NCBI RefSeq assembly: GCF_023155275.1
Contig: NZ_JALMUV010000032.1
Span: 1 to 64,000 of the forward strand
Reading direction: 5' to 3'
Source: Streptomyces rhizoryzae
GTDB lineage: Bacteria; Actinomycetota; Actinomycetes; Streptomycetales; Streptomycetaceae
DNA: 64,000 bases
How positions within the stretch are numbered: position 1 is the first letter of the stretch; every line of letters begins with the position of its first letter. The notes below the pieces were generated by a model that saw only the letters and a list, made by a program, of their open reading frames with translations, was not told the origin of the DNA and made no database searches. A program made the position numbers and the translations under genes. Shown here piece by piece: positions 60,872 through 64,000 of this stretch.

Positions 60872-62032
60872 GTGCGGAACGAACACGACATACGCGGGCC
60901 GAAGGCCGGTGGCTTCCGGGCCGGCCTCGACGCCGCCCGGCTCCGCCGGATCGCCCTGAACGCCCTGGCCATCGGCTTCGGCGCGGCCTTCTACCACCCG
61001 TCCGAGCACCCGCCGGGCGTCACGGCCGCGTTCGGCGTCCTGCTCGGGCTGTGGGCGGTGACCGCCGTCGTCCGCCACGTGCTGGTCCGGCCGTGGCCGG
61101 AAGGGGTGTGGAGCGTCCTGCTGATCGGCGGCGCGGTCTGCGCCGGGCTCAGCCCCGCCGACCCGTCCGCGCCCGCCTTCGTCGGCTCGGCCGGGCTGTT
61201 CCTGCTGGTCTCCGCCGTCGATACGCCCGCGCCGTGGATCGCCGGCGTCCTGACCGCGGGCATCGCCGGGTTCGTCCTCGCCCACGGCACGGCCGGCGGC
61301 GGACCCGGGGTCGGCGTCGCGGTCCTGATCTCCGCCGTGACCGGTTTCGGCTTCGGCTTCCTCGCCCGGATGAACGGCCTGGACCGCCGAACCGAGCGCG
61401 AGACGGCCGAACAGCGGGCGGCGAACGCTGTGTTGGCCGAACGCGCCCGGATCGCCCGGGACCTGCACGACGTCCTCGCCCACTCGCTCGGCGGCCTGGT
61501 GATCCAGCTGGACGCGCTGGAGGCGGTCTCCGCCGCCCGCGGCACCGACCCGGACGTGGTGACCCGGGTGCGCACCGCCCGGGAGATGGCCGCGGACGGC
61601 CTGGTGGCCGCCAAGCACGCGGTGGACGCGCTGCGCCGCCTGCCCGCCGGGATCGACGCGGCGCTCGGCGAGATCGCCGCGGGCGTCCGCGCCCAGGGGA
61701 TGACGGTGGACGTCGAGGTCCGCGGCGAGCCGTCCCGGGTGCCGGGCCCGGTGGGCGAGGTCCTGGCCTCGCTCACCGTCGAGGCGCTGACCAACGCCCG
61801 CAAGCATGCCCCGGGCGCCCCGGCCGGCGTGCTGGTGGAGGCCGGCCGGGACGCCGTACTGCTGCGCGTCACCAACCCGTTGGCGCCGCCCGGGACGGTG
61901 CCCGAACCCCGCCTCGCGGGCGGGCACGGCATTCCCGGGATGCGGGAGCGGGCCCGGATCGTCGGTGGCAGACTGTCCGCCGGCGCGACGAACGGAGAGT
62001 GGACCGTGGAATGCCGGGTGCCCCATGCCTGA
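60872..62032 (+). CDS. NarL-type sensor histidine kinase
   Basis: A 386-residue membrane kinase. The N-terminal half has about five or six transmembrane helices with little outside loop, so the signal is probably sensed in the membrane. The HisKA_3 site is RIARDLHDVLAHSLGG with His199; the ATPase motif is VEALTNARKHAPG, and GGHGIPGMRERA is the G-box. The GTG start follows GGCGGG. It overlaps its response regulator by 8 bp. Confidence 0.93.
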   Translation: MRNEHDIRGPKAGGFRAGLDAARLRRIALNALAIGFGAAFYHPSEHPPGVTAAFGVLLGLWAVTAVVRHVLVRPWPEGVWSVLLIGGAVCAGLSPADPSAPAFVGSAGLFLLVSAVDTPAPWIAGVLTAGIAGFVLAHGTAGGGPGVGVAVLISAVTGFGFGFLARMNGLDRRTERETAEQRAANAVLAERARIARDLHDVLAHSLGGLVIQLDALEAVSAARGTDPDVVTRVRTAREMAADGLVAAKHAVDALRRLPAGIDAALGEIAAGVRAQGMTVDVEVRGEPSRVPGPVGEVLASLTVEALTNARKHAPGAPAGVLVEAGRDAVLLRVTNPLAPPGTVPEPRLAGGHGIPGMRERARIVGGRLSAGATNGEWTVECRVPHA

Positions 62033-62681
62033 CCGACCCATCCGGGTGATCGTCGCCGACGACCAGGCCGCGGTGCGCGACGGGCTGGTGACGATCCTCG
62101 CCCACGAACCCTGCATCGAGGTCGTCGGCGCCGCCGCCGACGGCGCCACCGTCCTGGACCTGGCCCGCCGCCTGAACCCCGACGTGGTCCTGATGGACCT
62201 CCGGATGCCCGGGACCGACGGCATCACCGCCACCCGCGCCCTGTCCGCCCTCGACCCGGCCCCCGCGGTCCTGGTGCTGACCACCTACGCCGACGACGAG
62301 TCCATCGCCGGTGCGCTCACGGCCGGCGCGGCCGGCTACCTCACCAAGAGCGCCGGACGCGCCCAGATCGTCTCCGCGCTCACCGCCACCGCCGACGGCC
62401 ACCGCACGTTCGCCCCCGAGGTCGCCTCCGCCATGGTCCGCGGCCTGACCCACCGCACCGCCCTGGAACGGCTCGCCGCCGCCCACGCCCTGACGGTGCA
62501 GGAGACCCGGGTCCTCCAGTTCCTCACCGAACGGCGCACCAACCGCGCCATCGCCGAGGCCCTCCACGTCTCCGTCGCCACCGTCAAGACGCATGTGAAC
62601 AACCTCTTCGGCAAACTCGGCGTCACCGGCCGGGCGGAGGCCGCGGCCCTGGTCGAACGGGTGCGGGAGCAGGGCCTCTGA
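62025..62681 (+). CDS. NarL/LuxR-type response regulator
   Basis: A 218-residue regulator. The receiver has RVIVADDQAAVR, phospho-acceptor Asp58 (VVLMDLRMPG) and Lys in GYLTKSAG. The helix-turn-helix is LTVQETRVLQFLTERRTNRA, then IAEALHVSVATVKTHVNNLF. It is translationally coupled to the kinase and probably forms a dedicated pair with it. The target is unknown, but the divergent DUF1453-like membrane protein or the downstream small membrane protein are candidates. Confidence 0.95.
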   Translation: MPDRPIRVIVADDQAAVRDGLVTILAHEPCIEVVGAAADGATVLDLARRLNPDVVLMDLRMPGTDGITATRALSALDPAPAVLVLTTYADDESIAGALTAGAAGYLTKSAGRAQIVSALTATADGHRTFAPEVASAMVRGLTHRTALERLAAAHALTVQETRVLQFLTERRTNRAIAEALHVSVATVKTHVNNLFGKLGVTGRAEAAALVERVREQGL

Positions 62682-62807
62682 CGGACCGTCGGCGAACGCC
62701 GGCCGCCCGGGGCAACCACCGGCCGGTCCGCCCGCGTCAAGGACAGTGATCACGGGGAAGACCGGCCCACCGTGCCACCCCTGCCAACCCCCACCAAGGA
62801 GAGCCCG

Positions 62808-63107
62808 GTGACCGACAAGCAGACCGACAGCCCCGACCACCCTCCGGTCGCCTACGGCCCCTGGTGGGCGGGCCTGGGGCCGATCGGCGGGGCCCTCGTC
62901 CTCGTCCTCGGCCTGGGCCTGGCGGCGTACGTCTTCCTGTGGGGGGAGGGCACCCTCGGCGACACCCGCCTCTACGGGGCGGCCAAGTGCGTCGCCATCG
63001 GCCTCGTGGTGCTGGGCACCACGCTGCTCGGCCGCCGACGCGACCGCAAGCGGTCCGGCGACGCTTCTCCGGACGCCGACGGCAACGGCGACGGCGGAAC
63101 GGCCTGA
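62808..63107 (+). CDS. Small two-helix membrane protein
   Basis: A 99-residue protein with a short polar start (VTDKQTDSPDHPPVAYGPWW), two transmembrane helices (LGPIGGALVLVLGLGLAAYVF; CVAIGLVVLGTTLLG) and a charged, Asp/Gly-rich C-terminal tail. The GTG at 62808 follows AAGGAGAG; an upstream GTG (62772) has no ribosome site. Function unknown. Confidence 0.75.
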   Translation: MTDKQTDSPDHPPVAYGPWWAGLGPIGGALVLVLGLGLAAYVFLWGEGTLGDTRLYGAAKCVAIGLVVLGTTLLGRRRDRKRSGDASPDADGNGDGGTA

Positions 63108-63125
63108 GCCCGCGAACCCCCTGAC

Positions 63126-63188
63126 CAGGGCGCTTTGACGCGGTCTCGGCGCCCTGCTAGACATATTCGCGAAACGGAATCGGATTCC
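63126..63188 (+). promoter_or_regulatory. Promoter with overlapping inverted repeats upstream of bicupin
   Basis: TTGACG (63135-63140) and TAGACA (63158-63163) are 17 bp apart, an excellent vegetative promoter. The -35 lies in the loop of an 8-bp inverted repeat (CAGGGCGC/GCGCCCTG, 63126-63156), which also works as a terminator stem for the preceding gene. A perfect 13-bp palindrome GGAATC-G-GATTCC (63176-63188) follows the -10, a position for a repressor. Confidence 0.6.
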
Positions 63189-63322
63189 TCTTCCGGCTGT
63201 TGGCCTCCACTCCTTCCCTCCTCCCTCTGTCTCTTCTCCCTCCTTCTGATTCCGTGCCGCGACCGAACGCGCAACCACTCCCCGCAACCACTCCCCGATA
63301 CGCACAGCGAGAGGACCGCCGG

Positions 63323-64000
63323 ATGCCCGAGGACCGCTTCTTCCTGCTCGACGCGGGCGCGTCGCGCCCCACCCGCGTCCCCCTGCCGCCGCACACCGCC
63401 GCCAAGGCCGCTGCGGAGGACACCGAAGGCCGCTTCAGCCTGCTGGAGCACCGCACCGACGACCCCGGGGCTCTCCGGCTCGACGGCACCGCCGACGCGT
63501 TCCTGTACGTCCTCGACGGCGACCTCGGCATCGACACCGGCGGCCGGACCCACCACCTGACCCGCGGTATGTGCGCCCTCGTCCCGCGCGGCGCCGCCCC
63601 CGCCGCGCCGCGCAACCTCGGCGGGCCCGGCGCCCCCCTGCACGTCCTCCAACTGACCGCGCCCGGCGGCCCGGACGGCGGCCCGGACGACCCCGGGCGC
63701 TTCTTCGTCCTCGGCCGCGGCCAGGCGCGCCCCGGCCGGGTCCCGCTGCCACCCGCCTTCGCCGTGAAGGCCCGCACCACCGACACCGGCGGACGCTTCT
63801 CGTTCCTGGAGGTCACGGTGGCCCAGCCCGTCCCGCGCCACACCCACCACCTCGCGGACGAGTGCGTCTACGTCCTCGACGGCGAACTGGCCGTCGAGTT
63901 CGGCGGCCTCGTCCACACCGCCGGGGCGGGGCAGTTGGTGCTGCTGCCGCACGGCGTCCCGCACGCGATCCGCCCGGGCTCCACCCCGCCGCCCCGGGTC
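63323..64000 (+). CDS. Bicupin protein (partial, runs off the window)
   Basis: At least 226 residues, open to the right edge. Two cupin barrels are present. The first (about 45-110) has FLYVLDGDLGIDTGG but lacks the metal histidines. The second (about 150-226) keeps them (PRHTHHLADECVYVLDGELA, then PHGVPHAIRPG). The ligand is unknown. ATG follows GAGAGGACC. A pyrimidine-rich leader of about 50 nt lies between its promoter and the start. Confidence 0.85.
   Translation, partial: MPEDRFFLLDAGASRPTRVPLPPHTAAKAAAEDTEGRFSLLEHRTDDPGALRLDGTADAFLYVLDGDLGIDTGGRTHHLTRGMCALVPRGAAPAAPRNLGGPGAPLHVLQLTAPGGPDGGPDDPGRFFVLGRGQARPGRVPLPPAFAVKARTTDTGGRFSFLEVTVAQPVPRHTHHLADECVYVLDGELAVEFGGLVHTAGAGQLVLLPHGVPHAIRPGSTPPPRV

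Overview
The window comes from a very high-GC actinomycete, almost certainly Streptomyces or a close relative. Third codon positions are almost all G or C, and GTG starts and AGGAGG-type ribosome sites are common. The gene families point the same way: class I lanthipeptide-type genes, a DevR/DosR-like hypoxia module, NsrR/HmpA, a Tat lipoprotein, a PASTA-less Ser/Thr kinase and many GNAT, TetR and MarR proteins. I saw no rRNA, tRNA, CRISPR array or intact insertion sequence. The only mobile-element trace is a MITE-like inverted repeat at 22099-22183. Sixty-two protein genes are called; the last runs off the right edge.

Layout. 1-5100: GH15 glucanase, methyltransferase, Tat-lipoprotein histidine phosphatase and an alpha/beta hydrolase divergent from a TetR gene. 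6156-9440: a compact set of hydrolase, acyl carrier protein, ketoacyl-ACP synthase III and polysaccharide deacetylase. 10407-12890: a ClpC-type AAA+ unfoldase. 12915-15804: a self-contained ferredoxin, ferredoxin reductase and P450 operon. 16397-22092: acyltransferase, FAD monooxygenase, secreted protein and membrane Ser/Thr kinase. 22180-28357: a MarR/amidohydrolase divergon and a three-subunit PaoABC-like molybdenum hydroxylase with a divergent TetR.

28375-37875 is a hypoxia, nitric oxide and redox block. A DosS-like GAF-GAF kinase and a DevR/NarL-type regulator lie beside a globin-reductase and a pyridoxamine-oxidase-fold protein. DevR-box-like inverted repeats precede both of these targets. 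Next to it are NsrR, HmpA and a small membrane protein, with two 23-bp NsrR-type operators, then a cupin and a beta-carbonic anhydrase. 38039-42078 holds an OmpR-type two-component pair, a secreted PepSY protein with a His/Asp-rich tail and a DUF318-type permease whose gene overlaps the PepSY gene tail to tail.

47816-51038 is an unexplained minus-strand group. Two adjacent genes encode unrelated proteins that share a 19-residue Gly-rich motif, at the C-terminus of one and the N-terminus of the other. 51469-58528 is a lanthipeptide-type cluster. It has a split LanB (separate elimination and glutamylation proteins), a 56-residue precursor, LanC, a small protein and an MGT-type glycosyltransferase, closed by a strong terminator. 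The precursor core is tiled by five consecutive Ser/Thr-x2-3-Cys units. This cluster and the motif-sharing pair are the best candidates for undescribed biology. The window ends with a carboxylesterase, a NarL-type two-component system, small membrane proteins and a truncated bicupin.
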